Origin: Allacma fusca | Taxonomy: Eukaryota > Arthropoda > Collembola > Symphypleona > Sminthuridae | Assembly: GCA_947179485.1 (NCBI GenBank) | Contig: OX359249.1 | Coordinates: 50,975,402 to 51,039,401, forward strand | DNA length: 64,000 nucleotides | Reading direction: 5' to 3' | Part shown: piece after piece, positions 1 to 14,945 of the stretch | How positions within the stretch are numbered: position 1 is the first letter of the stretch | How the letters are laid out: the number at the start of each line of letters is the position of its first letter | Position numbers and translations under genes: made by a program | The notes under the pieces: model-generated | What the model was told of the DNA's origin: nothing | Seen by the model: only the letters and a program-made list of their open reading frames with translations | The model's database searches: none

Positions 1-697
1 AATGGAATTAAATGGTGAAGCTATAAAGTGAGTGGGATTTAATTACAGTTATGTCCCAAATTAATTAGAATTAAATAATTACTCTTCTAAATATTAAACG
101 ATGCCATTATTAACACGTTCTTTCAATTTAAATTCACCATTGCGGAAATTATTTCCTGATCGACTTTATAGTTATCTTGGAGAAAAATTACGTAAAAACT
201 ATGATATGACCCAATTATTAGTGCACGATGACGCAGACTTTAAATGCGGGAAATAATACTGTCATTAAAATTTCCGGAAAAATAAAGTGAACTGAAAAGG
301 AAATGAAATATCTGCTGGACTATAAACAAGGCATTACTCAGCATCCGAGTAAAGTTTTTAATGCTTCCAAAGATCTTTCTAACCCATCCTTCATTCGCCT
401 ACTATTTTTGGTTAAATTTTATGGGAATTTCCCTCAACCCTCGCGTAAATATTCAGCCTACCTTCGAGATTCTTTCAATCGACTGAAAAACGGGTTTGCC
501 ACCTTCAAAGATGCCTTCGAAGGCTCGACATGTGTGACCGCTCAAAAGCGAAATTTCTTTACCAGTAGGGCTCATTTTAATGAATTGTTGTGGTCAATAC
601 CGTTGGGGATTTCGCCGTGAGGCTTTGTTACAAAGATTGTTTAGGCATGTCCATTACATGATGTTTGTACAAAGTTTGTGAATTCAAGAATTTCATC
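1..697. other. Gene-free AT-rich stretch
   Basis: No coding signal was found. The one open frame here (303-620, plus) has no recognisable domain and no splice context. Bases about 640-697 are an inverted diverged copy of a dispersed repeat seen again at 31675 and 34450. Confidence 0.5.
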
Positions 698-1311
698 CAG
701 TGGTGGGCAAGTGGATCGCCTATCCTTCAGCCTTGCCTATAAAATATTGGAAAAACGTCCCTACCTTCTGGGCTATAGGGATGCCCATTCCCTATAGCCC
801 AAAACTAGGCTGATAGAACGCCTACCTTTTCCTTCCCTATTTTTCTCCGATCGCCTAGGTAACACCTTGCCTAGTTTTGAAGTGCACTGGATTTGTGCTA
901 CTTAAGTTATTTATTTATCAACGGTAGAACTAAATACTTCTATTATTCCTTATTCTGTATTTACCAACAACCCCAAAACCAGATTCCAATCAAACGTTTA
1001 ATGCGGTCCAATCATACGTTTAGTCAGCATATATGCATTGATGCATGAATTTGCTCTTACTCATTGCCTTGTAAAATCACCGATAGGTACCCTTCAACAT
1101 CTTATTCTGACATGATCGGAAACTCTTGATACCCTTCCTTTTCCTTGCCTATATAATTGGTGTTATATTTGCCTTCCTATCCCCTAGCCTAGTACTTATT
1201 AAACGCCTACCCTTTTTTGTCAACCTCGCCTACATTTTTTCAGCATTTTCCAGCCCGCCTATACTATCGCCTATTTATAGGGCCTATATATAGGCGAGGT
1301 GCCCACCACTG
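698..1311. mobile_element. hAT-like MITE, word CGCCTATCC, 8-bp TSD ATTTCATC
   Basis: The ends are the 12-bp inverted repeat CAGTGGTGGGCA (698-709 and, inverted, 1300-1311). Direct 8-bp copies of ATTTCATC flank them exactly (690-697 and 1312-1319). An 8-bp duplication with CAGTG-type ends is typical of hAT transposons. The 614-bp interior has no transposase. It is filled with variants of GCCTATCC/GCCTACC in direct orientation and their inverse (CGCCTATATATAGG near the right end). It is presumably mobilised in trans. Confidence 0.88.
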
Positions 1312-4035
1312 ATTTCATCATCATTTTAATCAGGCACTCTGGAATAAGGGGGGACGGGAGGGACAATGTCCCTCCCAAAAAACGTCAGGGAGGGATATGC
1401 TATATTACTGTCCCCCCTCCACTTTTCAAGAATCAAATAAGCCTTTTCCTGACTTTTTGCTGTCAAGACTGCAATAAAGCTTCAATTTTTTAAAAATCCT
1501 GCACAAATTGCTATTAGTTCTAAAAACATGAAAGAATTTGTTTCTTCTAAACAAAAATGTTTACACCGTGTTGCCAAACATCTTTTTCATCCTGGTATAT
1601 TCTTACTTGTGGAGATCGGTTCATCTAAGTAATTACGAAAATTAAGTAGTGAAATCGATCATTCTTTGCTATTGTTGAGCTTTTTAAAGGAACATTGTTT
1701 CCCACTACTTGTGTCGAACAATTTGATCTCCCATTACCATACAGATTAATACCAAAACCTTTTCTGGTTCAATAGTTTGAACAATTTGAAACTTTTGCTT
1801 TGAAATTTGTTCCAAATTCGTGTCAGACAAATAAATCTATTCCAAAATGTCGGACCAGAAAGTTAATACAGTTCCTGTGTTAGGAGCATAGCGAACAATC
1901 TGGTCGAAGCCAATTATAAGCTCGATAGGTTTTTTCGCGCTGGTAGTCTGATAGTATTGAAAAGAATGCAAGAGTTTTGAAACGTCCACCAAAGGAGTTT
2001 CTTTCAGGATATTAATAATTACCATTAAATATACATTGTTGGAAGAAACATTGACTTCAAAGAGTTCATCGCCTCAAAATTTGGTCCATTTGGTCTGGTC
2101 CAACGGATGGACCAGGCCATTGTACGTCTAAACAAGTAAATCTGTCGGAGGAACAGATCTTGCTTGGACGTTCGGACCTGACCAGACCAAAAATCAAAGA
2201 ACAGATCGAACCATTCCCATAGCTAGTTAGCAATTAGTGCAATAAATCTATGATACCTCTATTTGAAATCCATAAAATTTTACTAGTGTCTAATGTTTGT
2301 AAGAAAAGATTTCTAATATATGAGATTTATGTCTTTTGTGAAAGCTCGTTCTTTTAAAACTATTTTTTTTAAATTAGTAGATCCATAATTTCCTGTTATA
2401 CATTATTTATGCCTGTAATGTTCATATGATTAGCTAGCTAAAAATTATGTGCAACCTTATATGTACATACATACGTTTGTATATGGTCACTAGCAAAGAA
2501 ACCAAAACTAATTAAAAAATGTTGTCCCCCCACTTTGTCGGACGTTCCGGAGTGCCTGGTTTTAATTCATTTTCGAAGTCGGTCCCCGGGATTTGCATGT
2601 TATTCTCAAAACATTAATCTCATATACATTACGTTAAGAATTCATTCAAAAAATTTTTGTAAATCCTGGGGCCCACACCTAAAAAATTGTTACATTTTGC
2701 AGGATTATAATTGGAAAAATCGGTTTTTTGTGATATGACTTTCACGTTCTATTTTATTCCTGAACTTTGAGAAACTGTTTAATTGTGGAAATCTTTCCCC
2801 CCTCCCGTTCGCTATATATATATGTACTTTCCGTCATACGTATTTTTTATGTTTATTCAAAAGGACCTTCTCTTTTCGCTGTTCATTGGACGACCATCAA
2901 TGACCTTTCATCTCACAGTTCTTTTGCTGTAAAGAAGGGAATCTTTTAGTCCTTTCGCTGTTTAATGGTAGAAAAATGTTGGGAAAATGCAGTAGGGAAA
3001 ACATTTGTGTAATGAAATCCATATCTCCATATGACAGGTATCGTGGCTCTGCCATGTAGTGTTGCAGAAAAATCCCGGGTATTGCTGAGTTACGTTCCGG
3101 TTTTTTTCTGAATTTACCTCTATCCCCTAATATGTTGAAATAGGAGGGTATGACGCGATTATCGAAAATTCGGTCTCATCTTGTATCCCTGCTCGGTTTC
3201 GGATTTTCAACATCATGGTCACCTCAAGGTCATATAGGGCCTTGGAAAGCAGCCGACTCTTTTCAATACAAACGATTAACCTAGATATCAGGGCTTTAGA
3301 AACCAGCCTGTTTCAATTAAAAAAATTTTCACCATTGTGACTCTGGAAATTCGTGTTTTGAAAGATTTCGTGGGTTGGTGTACTTTGGAGTCATAAAGAT
3401 GTACAGGAAATTAGCCAATGCCCACAGATGTTCTGAGACACCTCACCAAGTGACTATGTTCTTGGCCCAGACTTGTATGGAAGTTGCTGTTGTGGCAGTT
3501 GGTACGTCCTTCGTTTTTAGTAAAGGGCTAAATGGGTTCAATAAATGTAGATGTGGTTTTGGCACTTATTGGGGTGGAAATATACCTGTAATCATTATGT
3601 TGTATATACTTGTTGAGCCAATCCATCGTGTATGCTTATGGTGGAGTTCAGAGTCCCTCCAAACTGGAGTTGCTCTGAAGGTGCTCAAATCAGTAGACAT
3701 TGCTCAGATGACTTTTAGGTAAGCTGGATTTTAATGTGTAACTACTGTAACGGATGATGTGAGACAAGATTCGCCCACAAAAAATATTTTTTAAATCAAT
3801 TCGTAAACATTTTCTCACACTGTGAATTCCAGGGGCTGCGATTTTTGACTTGGAAAGACCACATCAGAATTAATTGAAGTCCCACCAAATTTGCTACAAA
3901 TACCGCGTTTTCTAATACTCATATGGACGATTCTGTCCGTCCATTAAAAAATGGCAGTTCGGAAACTCTCCTTTTGTGATGAAGATGAATTTCTCCAACC
4001 ATGCAGTCTTTTTCTGGATTTTTTAAAAATTGAAA
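1312..4035. other. Gene-free stretch with scattered repeat debris
   Basis: No gene is supported. 1338-1430 carries an imperfect GGGACGGGAGGGAC / GTCCCCCCTCC inverted motif, like the interior of the element at 48868. 2078-2215 repeats TGGTCTGGTCC and its inverse and may be a decayed word-array element. The open frames at 1837-2025 (minus) and 3375-3722 (plus) show no known domain. Confidence 0.45.
2078..2215. repeat. Short palindromic word cluster (TGGTCTGGTCC)
   Basis: Several direct and inverted copies of TGGTCTGGTCC / GGACCAGACCA occur within about 140 bp. The style matches the word-array MITEs elsewhere in the window. No clear terminal repeat or target duplication was found, so this is probably a remnant. 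Confidence 0.4.
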
Positions 4036-4607
4036 CAAAATTTATTGGTTAAAAATTGTGACCACATGATCAAAAAGAGTGCGGCAAAGTAAGAATTCTT
4101 TTATGACAAACTGAAATTTTTAAAGTTTGAAATGATTCATTCAATTGTTTTTCCTAAACCTGCTTTGACACTGGGTTCAATTCTATTAGATTTCCTGGAA
4201 GCTATCATACAGGTTTCTACTTTTAAAATCGTGAGAATGACAAATGACCTGTTAATGGAGAGCAAGGTTGGGGAAATACATCTTCCGGAGTTTAGATGTG
4301 GAAAAGGAGATTTCTGGTGCATGCCAATTTTTCATTCACGATTGAAGTTGATAAAAATATTTCGAATACTTGGTTTGTTTCAAACAAGGGGATTCATTTG
4401 AGCCTAATGTAATCTTGCCAATTCAAAAATTGCGGCCGTGGGAACTAAAAATGTTGGGCTTCTTTGCTCAAATGTCTGTGTCAAAATATGTTTAGGAAAA
4501 AATTTGAACAATTTTAAACTTTGAAAACTTCAGTTTTTCAAAAAAGAACTCTGACTTGGTCGTACTCTTTTCGACCATGTGGTCACAATTTTTAACCCAT
4601 AAAAATT
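4036..4607. repeat. Inverted repeat, about 90-bp arms
   Basis: The left arm (about 4036-4131) contains TTAAAAATTGTGACCACATG and then AAAGAGTGCGGCAAAGTAAG. The right arm (about 4503-4607) is its diverged inverse. The loop of about 370 bp has open frames on both strands without recognisable domains. This is probably a decayed foldback or MITE. The outer ends were not resolved. A diverged relative may lie at 14230-14360. Confidence 0.6.
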
Positions 4608-4880
4608 GAAAAATGTGAGGAAAATTGTCTGAATCATGGGGGACTTGAATATTTTTTTCTGATGTAGGCAAGAGGGGAGCAATTGTTTTTTGACACCCTA
4701 TATATACATACGTGGGATTTAGTGACTACGTCAGCGTTTTTTCGGCTTCTAGTTTTGCGACCTTTCAGCAACCACAGGGAATTGTGGGTTTGGAAAAACG
4801 ATGTCTGGAAATTATTTTGGGTAAGTCAATCAGCAAGTGCTCAAAAATATGGACAATATTAAAAGGTATCTACAGTAAAA

Positions 4881-5748
4881 TAGTGCTGTCCATGGGAACG
4901 GAAATTTGGTACCATACCTGTTCCTGTACCTGTACCCATTTTTTCAGGAACTACAGCAATGGTCCTGTTCCTGTTCCCATAAAAATGGGTACCAATTCAA
5001 AGTTCCTGGACCTGTTCCTGCAGGAACAGGAATGTTCCTGTTCCTGTTCCCAAACGTACTTAAAGACTAGCAGAAAAGTACAACCTACATATTTATGCAT
5101 CAATTTAAAAAACCAAATATCAACTCCACTTTATTAGATAGATAATTTTATTGGTCGATTTGGCCTTGGCCCTTACAACCTGCACTTTATTAAAAATAAA
5201 TAACAGCCCACCATCTCCAATACCTTTAGCTACTCGAATTTAAATGATAATTTAGTAACAGTCATTAAATTAATCATCGCAGCGCAAATTACAGTAGTAA
5301 CTGAAATTAGCTAAGACAAGTGTAGCACTTTCAATGTACGTTAGCTGAACTAACAAGGATAAGAGCACGCTGGAGTTTTCTGAGCTCCAATTTTGGGTTT
5401 AAGTTCCAGAGAGCTTCATTTTTGCCACGTGTTAAATAATTATTATTTATTATTTTGTTCAATAATAACGTGCAAAAGAGTGACTTATTTGACATGTTAC
5501 GACGTACTTTTAAAATATTATTTTATTTGTGAGGTATTTTTATATTATAAACTTCATGTGAATACCAGGTAGGTACATGTTTTGTTCCTGTTCCCAAACC
5601 CGCTCTTGTTCCCATATTTTGGGAACAATTTCTATGTTCCCAAACGTTCCCAAAGTGTTTTGGGAACAAAATTTGTGTTCCCGTACGCACCCATTCCTGT
5701 TCCCGTTCCCAAAAACCTGGGTGTCTCCTGTTCCCATGGTCAGCACTA
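4881..5748. mobile_element. hAT-like MITE, word TTCCTGTTCCC, 8-bp TSD CAGTAAAA
   Basis: The ends are TAGTGCTG(T/A)CCATGGGAAC and its inverse. The direct duplication CAGTAAAA lies at 4873-4880 and 5749-5756. Both flanks are filled with TTCCTGTTCCC / GGGAACAGGAA words, which also explains the open frames called here on both strands. The middle (about 5060-5570) is AT-rich with no transposase. Length is 868 bp. Confidence 0.9.
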
Positions 5749-5756
5749 CAGTAAAA

Positions 5757-6010
5757 TCAACTAGCACTACTATCCCACCCATCCGGTGGGATATTTGGGG
5801 TTGCAATGATTTGTGATTTGCAAATCTTGAAAACATTGAACTTTGCAATATCTTATATGGGCCTTTTTTACTTACAAGGCTGTTAAATTTCCTTTAAATA
5901 AATTCAAAGGATCCTTTAAACCTCATTTGTACAGGTTGGCAACAAACCTATGAGGGAATTCAGCCTCGTCGTTTATTAATGGATGTGGACATTAAATATA
6001 TTTCTTATTA
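5757..6010. other. Gene-free spacer
   Basis: Nothing recognisable was seen between the element ending at 5748 and the TA-flanked MITE that starts at 6011. Confidence 0.4.
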
Positions 6011-6197
6011 CAGTCGAAATCTCTTTATAACGACCGCTTTATAACGTAATTCCCATTATACGGGACACATTTATTTATCCCCATCAAAAGTAGTTATATA
6101 GGCATAAAATGTTCGCTATAATCTTATAACGGAGTACTCTTTATACCGAACAAAAATCCAAGCTTCCTTGCGATTCCGTTATAAACAGATTGTACTG
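6011..6197. mobile_element. pogo/Tigger-like MITE, TA target duplication
   Basis: The left end CAGTCGAAATCTCTTTATAA and the right end (inverse CAGTACAATCTGTTTATAAC) form an imperfect terminal inverted repeat of about 24 bp. TA flanks each end (6009-6010 and 6198-6199). A CAGT start with TA duplication is typical of pogo/Tigger members of the Tc1/mariner superfamily. Internal TTTATAACG motifs recur. At 187 bp it is non-coding. Confidence 0.75.
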
Positions 6198-8384
6198 TAT
6201 CAGTTTTAAAGTTATTGCTACTCATATAGTTGGACACATCATTTTTGACCTACCCAGTTGGGGAAAAAATATGACTATCCAGGTAGTTGGGCAAGCTTAT
6301 CTGCAAGTTGTTGGTCACTTGCCCCGCGGGTGTGTTGCACATTTCCACGTTTTCCTGGATTTCCTGGTTTTGGTACCTTTTTACATGGTTGCGTCCACTG
6401 CTAATGACAATGAAGGTTTGAAAAATTATATGCAGAATGCCTGTGTGCAATTTGTTGTTATATTATTAATATGTGTAAGTAATTCCTCCGTACTCCCTGA
6501 ATCGTATATGCTTAAAGAAAACTATTCTCGTATGTTCAGATTCTCCGTTCCAGCTTCCAACCTTATACTTTATATGTAAAAGCTCACATAACTTGAAATA
6601 AGAGCATTGCTTCAGAATTGTCGTATTTCATATTTCCGTTTGGTTTTCTATTTTTTTACCATAAAATACTTTAGGGACGTTATGAAGCACCAGGTTTATA
6701 GGGGTCACAAACTTAAGCCTTTCCAAGCAGAAAAAAGAAAGGTTACAAAAGAAATACAATTTCATGACATTCCGTTGCAGCAGAAATAAAAATGAATGAA
6801 GAAAGAAAAATGAATCCTAGGCGTCAACATGTTATGTACATAAGTGTTGTCAGTCATCATCAAGTCAATGACTTTCAAATCAGTGCCCAGGATATGGGAA
6901 TGTAAAAACTAATCTTTTTTCATTAAATCCTAAAGAATTACTGTTTATTTGTCACCTTTTTATCAAAGTGAAAAAAAAAACATTACATTTTAAATATCTT
7001 GTTGGCCAATGATAGGGGAAGGCACCGAATTCAAAAATGTCTGAAGTTGTGTAGATTCAACAAAAACTTGAATTTTGGAAAATCATGTATTCCAGCCTGA
7101 AGTTTCGCTTTTTACTGGATGCTGTGCTAATATTCGTAGTGCTAATACGAGGGCAAAACTAAAGTATACATCGATTTTACAACACAGTACACCCTAATGC
7201 GACAATAAGACTATAAGACAGTTAAGTAAGTTAGACTCACTCCCTGCTCCTTTCAATACCTAATAATTTTTGTTTTCCTGGCAAGTTGTGTCATACTTGT
7301 TTAAATATCACACGCAAGCCGTGTTGTAATTTCATATGTGTATCTGAACAATAAACTATAATATATAACTCTTACAGGCATAACGGGCAAAACTATAGCG
7401 CCTTATCTATAACACATATTAAAAAGCTTATAAAAATAAAAGCAGAAGATTGAAACAGTACTACATCAGTTTCCGTCATTTGGCTTTATTGCACAATAAG
7501 TTATTATACAATTCATATTACATACTTGCATAGCATTGTTTCCGCTCTACGACACAAATGCTACCCTCGTCTGAACTTCATAGGCAACTGCTAAGGTTAT
7601 TCAAACTAGAAGAACTGCTGCACTACTTCATGATCAGTACAGTATATATACATATTACAAAACGTATGCTGGTAGGTACTTGTGAATCAGTTCACCCGGC
7701 ATTCGGTGAAAATGTTTGAAGTCACGAATTTAATTTTTAATGTCATTGTGCAAGCTGTCACTGCTGTTGATCATGCTGTAATTGTAATGTAAAATGTAAA
7801 AGGCGCTACCAAAATTCTATTGCGAGATACAATAGCAATAATGCCTTTTCCAGGAAATATTCTGCATGATTGTTGCCTCACGCTTTATTTTATTCTTCGG
7901 TCAACCTTATAATGCAATTTACGCTTCTTACTCGAACAAGAGACCAGAAAACAATTGAACTGTCAACTTCGAACACTTGTACGTAGATTAACATTGACTA
8001 TTATGGTAAAGAATGAAAGGTTGAAATTACTTTTCCTAATATAGATATCTTTCTAATACATTTAGTTTTATGTAGCGTGTTGCCATTTAAAACAACGCTG
8101 AAGTATAATATTTGATAACATTTATATTTTAACGAATAAAAGTGAATTTGTAACGAACCCAAACATTGTTAAGTTTTAAAAGAGTGCATTTGGTTGAAAT
8201 CCTGTAACTGCGTTTGTTGCCCAGGGTTTGATGACTGCTGGTCTGCGAAAAAATTATACCCGAGATTAATTTCCCCTATATCTGAAGGCATAAGTCAATA
8301 TATTGATTTAAAAATTAAATGAATTATGATTATTTAAATTATAATAAATTATAAATGTGCTAATCTGAAAAATAACAAAATACT
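6198..8384. other. Intergenic and probable UBALD 3' UTR
   Basis: No convincing exon is present. The plus-strand open frame at 6190-6579 has no recognisable domain. The right part is downstream of the minus-strand UBALD stop codon. Candidate minus-strand AATAAA signals occur at 7485-7490 and near 7888, so a 3' UTR of 0.5-0.9 kb is plausible but not shown. Confidence 0.45.
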
Positions 8385-11071
<2,687 letters not shown>

Positions 11072-11210
11072 TCGTCGATGAAGATATAAAATGATCAAAG
11101 TGCATTTTGGATTTGTATAAAAAACATCTACAAACACTTTCACTAAAGGAAAAATGAACTAATTGTAAGTTCATGAAATTTTTAAATCAAAATGATCTAG
11201 GTACAATTTA
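11072..11210. repeat. Diverged one-ended copy of the TCGTCGGTGAAGAGG family
   Basis: TCGTCGATGAAGATATAAAA followed by ATGATCAAAGTGCA, then CTAAAGGAAAAATGAACTA and AAATGATCTAGGTAC, matches in order the left half of the element at 38065-38911. Its matching right end is not seen, so the copy is truncated. Confidence 0.6.
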
Positions 11211-11239
11211 TAAGAAACAAAATGCATGAATTACTTTTT

Positions 11240-11530
11240 AAACTGCATTTAAGTTCCATTTGAGTTCAAACTCGAATTTGAGAATACACTCGAGTTCAAA
11301 CTCGAAATCCAACTAACTTTGAAGCTCAAATTTCAAATTGGACATGAGTTATACTTGAGTTCAAGCTCTAGTTTCAAGTTACAATCGAGTGTTGTTACAC
11401 AAATTCAAGCTTGAATTTCTTGTTGTGCTTTAGTACAATTGAGTTCAAACTCGAATTTCATGTTGCATTTGAGTTACACTTGAGTTCAAGTCGAATTTCA
11501 AGTTCAACTTGTATTAAACTTGAGTAAAAA
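11240..11530. repeat. Word array ACTCGAATTTCAAGTT / GAGTTCAAACTCGA
   Basis: About 290 bp consist of repeated GAGTTCAAACTCGA, TTGAGTTCAAG and AATTTCAAGTT words in both orientations. The style equals that of the hAT-like word-array MITEs. I found neither terminal repeats nor a target duplication, so the boundaries are approximate. Confidence 0.6.
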
Positions 11531-11636
11531 TCATGTGTTATCAGGGCTACGTACTATGTCAATAAGGGGCGAAGCATCAAATGTGATGTATCAGCATGAA
11601 CAAGTAACTATACGTTCCACTATAAATCCACCCTAA

Positions 11637-12058
11637 GGCGGCATGCATAAATTATATAACGCTAATTTGCCATATTTTTGACCACCTCTGACCCCGACAA
11701 CCCGAGTAACGCATACATACGTAACGCTGTCATCTAATCCCGACTATCATACATAACGTAATGATAATCAATTTATGCATAACTTAAATAATTAGTACTA
11801 AAATTATGTCGGAAGTTACTCTTGTCGTGTAGAAATTGCAGTCCTTTGATTTTCACACATATTCTTAAAAATTAAACCTCGCTGTCAAATATTTTCACTA
11901 AATATGCCAGGAATGCCTACGCGTTGAAACCGGGTCTAATCAAATATTGCGTTAGGTAAAAGAGTGCAAAAGTACCACATACTGTGTGTAACGCTAGCAT
12001 AACGTTAAGAAAAACCACCACCGACCGACTAAGCGTTACACAATTTATGCATGCTGCC
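11637..12058. mobile_element. PIF/Harbinger-like MITE, TSD TAA
   Basis: The ends are GGCGGCATGCATAAATTATA and the inverse of CAATTTATGCATGCTGCC. TAA lies at 11634-11636 and 12059-12061. A 3-bp TAA/TWA duplication with GG-starting inverted repeats is typical of PIF/Harbinger. The interior repeats TAACGC / TAACGTTA many times on both strands. At 422 bp it is non-coding. Confidence 0.72.
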
Positions 12059-12320
12059 TAAAACGTTAGAAGCGTCCCAGTGAACGCTCACTGACGGTCA
12101 TTAAAAGCTTGTGAGTGAACTCATGTACACGTACGCACATCTTAATACCATAAAATGACAGTGGTGAGAGGGACATTTTTGAATCTTCAATCTCTCTCCT
12201 AAATACTCTTTATAGGTTCGCGAGTACAAATTACCAATAAAGCTAAATGGCTAAATGGCTTATATGCGGTATATATGTATTTTCCATTGGCGAAGCTGAT
12301 GGCAGTTTACGCTGGTGTAA

Positions 12321-12800
12321 GGGTTCATTCTTTTATTGCGTCATCACCAAAGGGGGGAGGGGGGACGAGAAGAAATGACGATGATGAAGGTAGGAGGGGG
12401 GAGGGTTTAGTAGAAATGCGAAAGTAACATCATCCGCGGGAAAATCAAATTTTTACTGAGCTTATTACTAAAAAACTAAAAGCTAAAGCTGAAAAAAGCT
12501 GAAAGTGATCTGCGAAGACTACAGTCTATTAACAGTACTATTAATTGTATGAGTGAAACGTACTGGTTTCGACGTGTTTAGACTCCTTCATATTAATACG
12601 AATCAAAACTGTTCCACGTGATATTGTCACCGGCAAAACATGTGCCACGGGTGTATCAGTGGTTACTGATGACGTAATAAAAGGAGGGGGAGGGGGTGTA
12701 AACAGTCGACGATGAACATGATGATGTTCTGGACAAGGGGGGAGGGGGGGGGGGGTAAAAATATGGCAAAATTTTGATGATGTAATAAAAGAATGATCCC
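12321..12800. mobile_element. PIF/Harbinger-like MITE with G-tracts, TSD TAA
   Basis: Left end GGGTTCATTCTTTTATTGCG and right end ATAAAAGAATGATCCC form an inverted repeat of about 30 bp, flanked by TAA (12318-12320 and 12801-12803). The interior contains GATGACGTAATAAAAGG copies and long G runs (12350-12365, 12400, 12685-12700, 12738-12754). At 480 bp it is non-coding. Confidence 0.78.
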
Positions 12801-12803
12801 TAA

Positions 12804-13067
12804 TTAAATTTTGTGTGCAGCGTTGGTACTATAATGATGTATATTGACGAATTAAATTTCCCGCGTATAATCGCACGGAGTTGCATTAATATTTGAAAAA
12901 CTTTCATAATCCAATTCATTACATCTACCGGTTGATATGTTGATACCAGTTTCTGTACATATGTATTTGCATTACACTGAAGTTCGAGTCAGTAACTACA
13001 TAAGTAGGACGAATCAGATTTCGTTAACAACCAATCGTGTCCTTAAATGATATTTGGAAATTCTCTT
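12804..13067. other. Gene-free spacer between MITEs
   Basis: No open frame of note and no recognisable repeat were seen. Confidence 0.4.
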
Positions 13068-13268
13068 GTGCCGAGTTTGGATCCAGTCAGTGATCTCATG
13101 ACACATCAGTTACAACGTATAACTATATGGAACCCATACCAGATTTAGTACTCAAAACTTACTGGAATCGGCCCGGAATAGACTAGATCCAGCAAGTTTG
13201 ATTCCACTAGGTGACCTCGTGAACCTACAGTGACCTCGTACATCAGAAGGAGGATCCAAACTCGGCAC
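13068..13268. mobile_element. Small MITE with GTGCCGAGTTTGGATCC ends
   Basis: The 17-bp perfect inverted repeat GTGCCGAGTTTGGATCC opens (13068) and closes (13268) a 201-bp unit. Inside are TGACCTCGTG and CCAG repeats. The target duplication is not clear, so the superfamily is unassigned. Confidence 0.65.
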
Positions 13269-14945
13269 ACGTTTATTGTATGCCTAGCTAGTCTTTACGT
13301 CCATTTTGGACCGATTTATTCATTGTATCAATGTTTAGGTTGAAAAACTGGTATTGACCCCGGTGACCTCTTGAGGTTAATAACTGGGTGTTTATTTCTC
13401 ATTCAAAATTTGTTGGCCTCTTATTTAATTTATAGAGTTAACTTTTTTGATTTTTAATTGTTAACTTCCCCGTTTTTATATTTTGGTACCCCATGAGCCC
13501 CCTCAATTTTCGGTAATTTTAACCGGGGATATCTCCGAATCCTGTTTTCAAATTTCGTTGGGCCAATGAACAAAAATGATATACCCTTTAAGGTGCACTA
13601 GAAGGAATTTTTTATCGAGATGATATTTTATCGGGCAACTTCTCGTAAGGATCGTGCGGTGTCCGTCCTTAAAATAATATAGTACGTTTATTACTCAATA
13701 AACATTACGTTGTGACCACTTCTAGGAATTCTTTCCTTCTAAAACACTAAGCAATTTCTCTCCTTGAACTTTTATTAAGCAAGGAAAACTTCCACAAATG
13801 GTAGTAAGCCCGATTCATGTGTACGTTGAATTTGTTCGGATTTTTCGGTGGGTCAAAGAGGATCCGAGAGGAAGCTGTATGTATGGAGCTGTGAATTTTC
13901 TGTGAAACGAAAAGCTGTAATAATAATAATAATGACATTCCTTAATTTAAGCGAGACCTTTGGTGACTTGTCACTTCTGGCTTCATAAATAGTTATTGAA
14001 ATAATACAAATTAAGTGCCAGCATATAGGGTGCTGAGAAAATATTTTCCACCTTAGTCCACATAAGAAGTGATGTAATATATTGAAAAATATATTCACCC
14101 CCATGATTTAACAGTTCTTTTCCTATATTTTTTAAGATTCGTTTCATCTTGCTGACTTAAAAACTGCTGACATAGCGATCGGGAAAGTCAAGGAAATTCG
14201 GGCTTGCCTTGGAAAAGGTCTCAATTCGAAAGTTAAAAATGAGTTACTCCGTATTCACAATTATTTGTACAGCGTAACTTAAAATGACCTTTCCGAAAGT
14301 TATTAAACAAGTCCATCGGTTGAAAATTGTGTGCTTAACCCGTAAAAGTTGAGAGTAAGGTTGAGGAAATCCTAGGAGGTTAGAGCAGAGCAAATATTAG
14401 GGAGGAGTTTCTGACTTTCAATTTTTTCAAGCACTGATGTCTGCCGTTCAAAAAATTAAAGCAAAACGCTCCGTTTCTAGCCCACGTAATGCTGATTCAT
14501 TTGAACATAATTCCATCTCCCCAAGTTAACAAAATTGTAATCTCAATAACTGGAAGTGAATCCAGATTTATGAAATGTTTTGAACAATAAATAGGTATGT
14601 TGTTCTCTGTTTGAATTCTCTCGCAAATTATGATCTGTATAGTTATTTTCTGAGCCAAGTGTCAAAACATAAAAAAAATGGTAAAATAGGAGTAACCAAG
14701 TCTAACTCCGCTCCAATTCCTTGCCAGTTTTTGGCCTAACGAGATGATTTTTTAAAAATATGGAATACGATTTCTTATATCTACGGGAATTGAACAGTTT
14801 CAATATTCAATCTGATGCGGTATAGCTTGGGTGGAGGGTAAGTAGTTTCTTGGTACCCGGTAAGCCTGATGCTTATTTCACCATCGGAGAAAATTCTCTT
14901 GCTATTAGCTCGCGACTCGCGTATTTCTGTCTGCAGGAAAAACAG
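13269..14945. other. Gene-free stretch
   Basis: No exon is supported. The minus-strand frames at 13747-14104 and 14781-14975 have no recognisable domain. 14230-14360 resembles the inverted-repeat arm at 4503-4607 loosely. Confidence 0.4.

Noticed and set aside
1837..2025. 62-codon minus-strand frame
   Set aside because: Composition is protein-like but there is no match to a known motif and no paired exon; left unannotated.
3375..3722. 115-codon plus-strand open frame
   Set aside because: No recognisable family, no splice context, and it lies in repeat-bearing intergenic DNA.
5540..5848. Frames on both strands rich in VPVP / GTGN
   Set aside because: Translations of the TTCCTGTTCCC word array in the MITE at 4881-5748.
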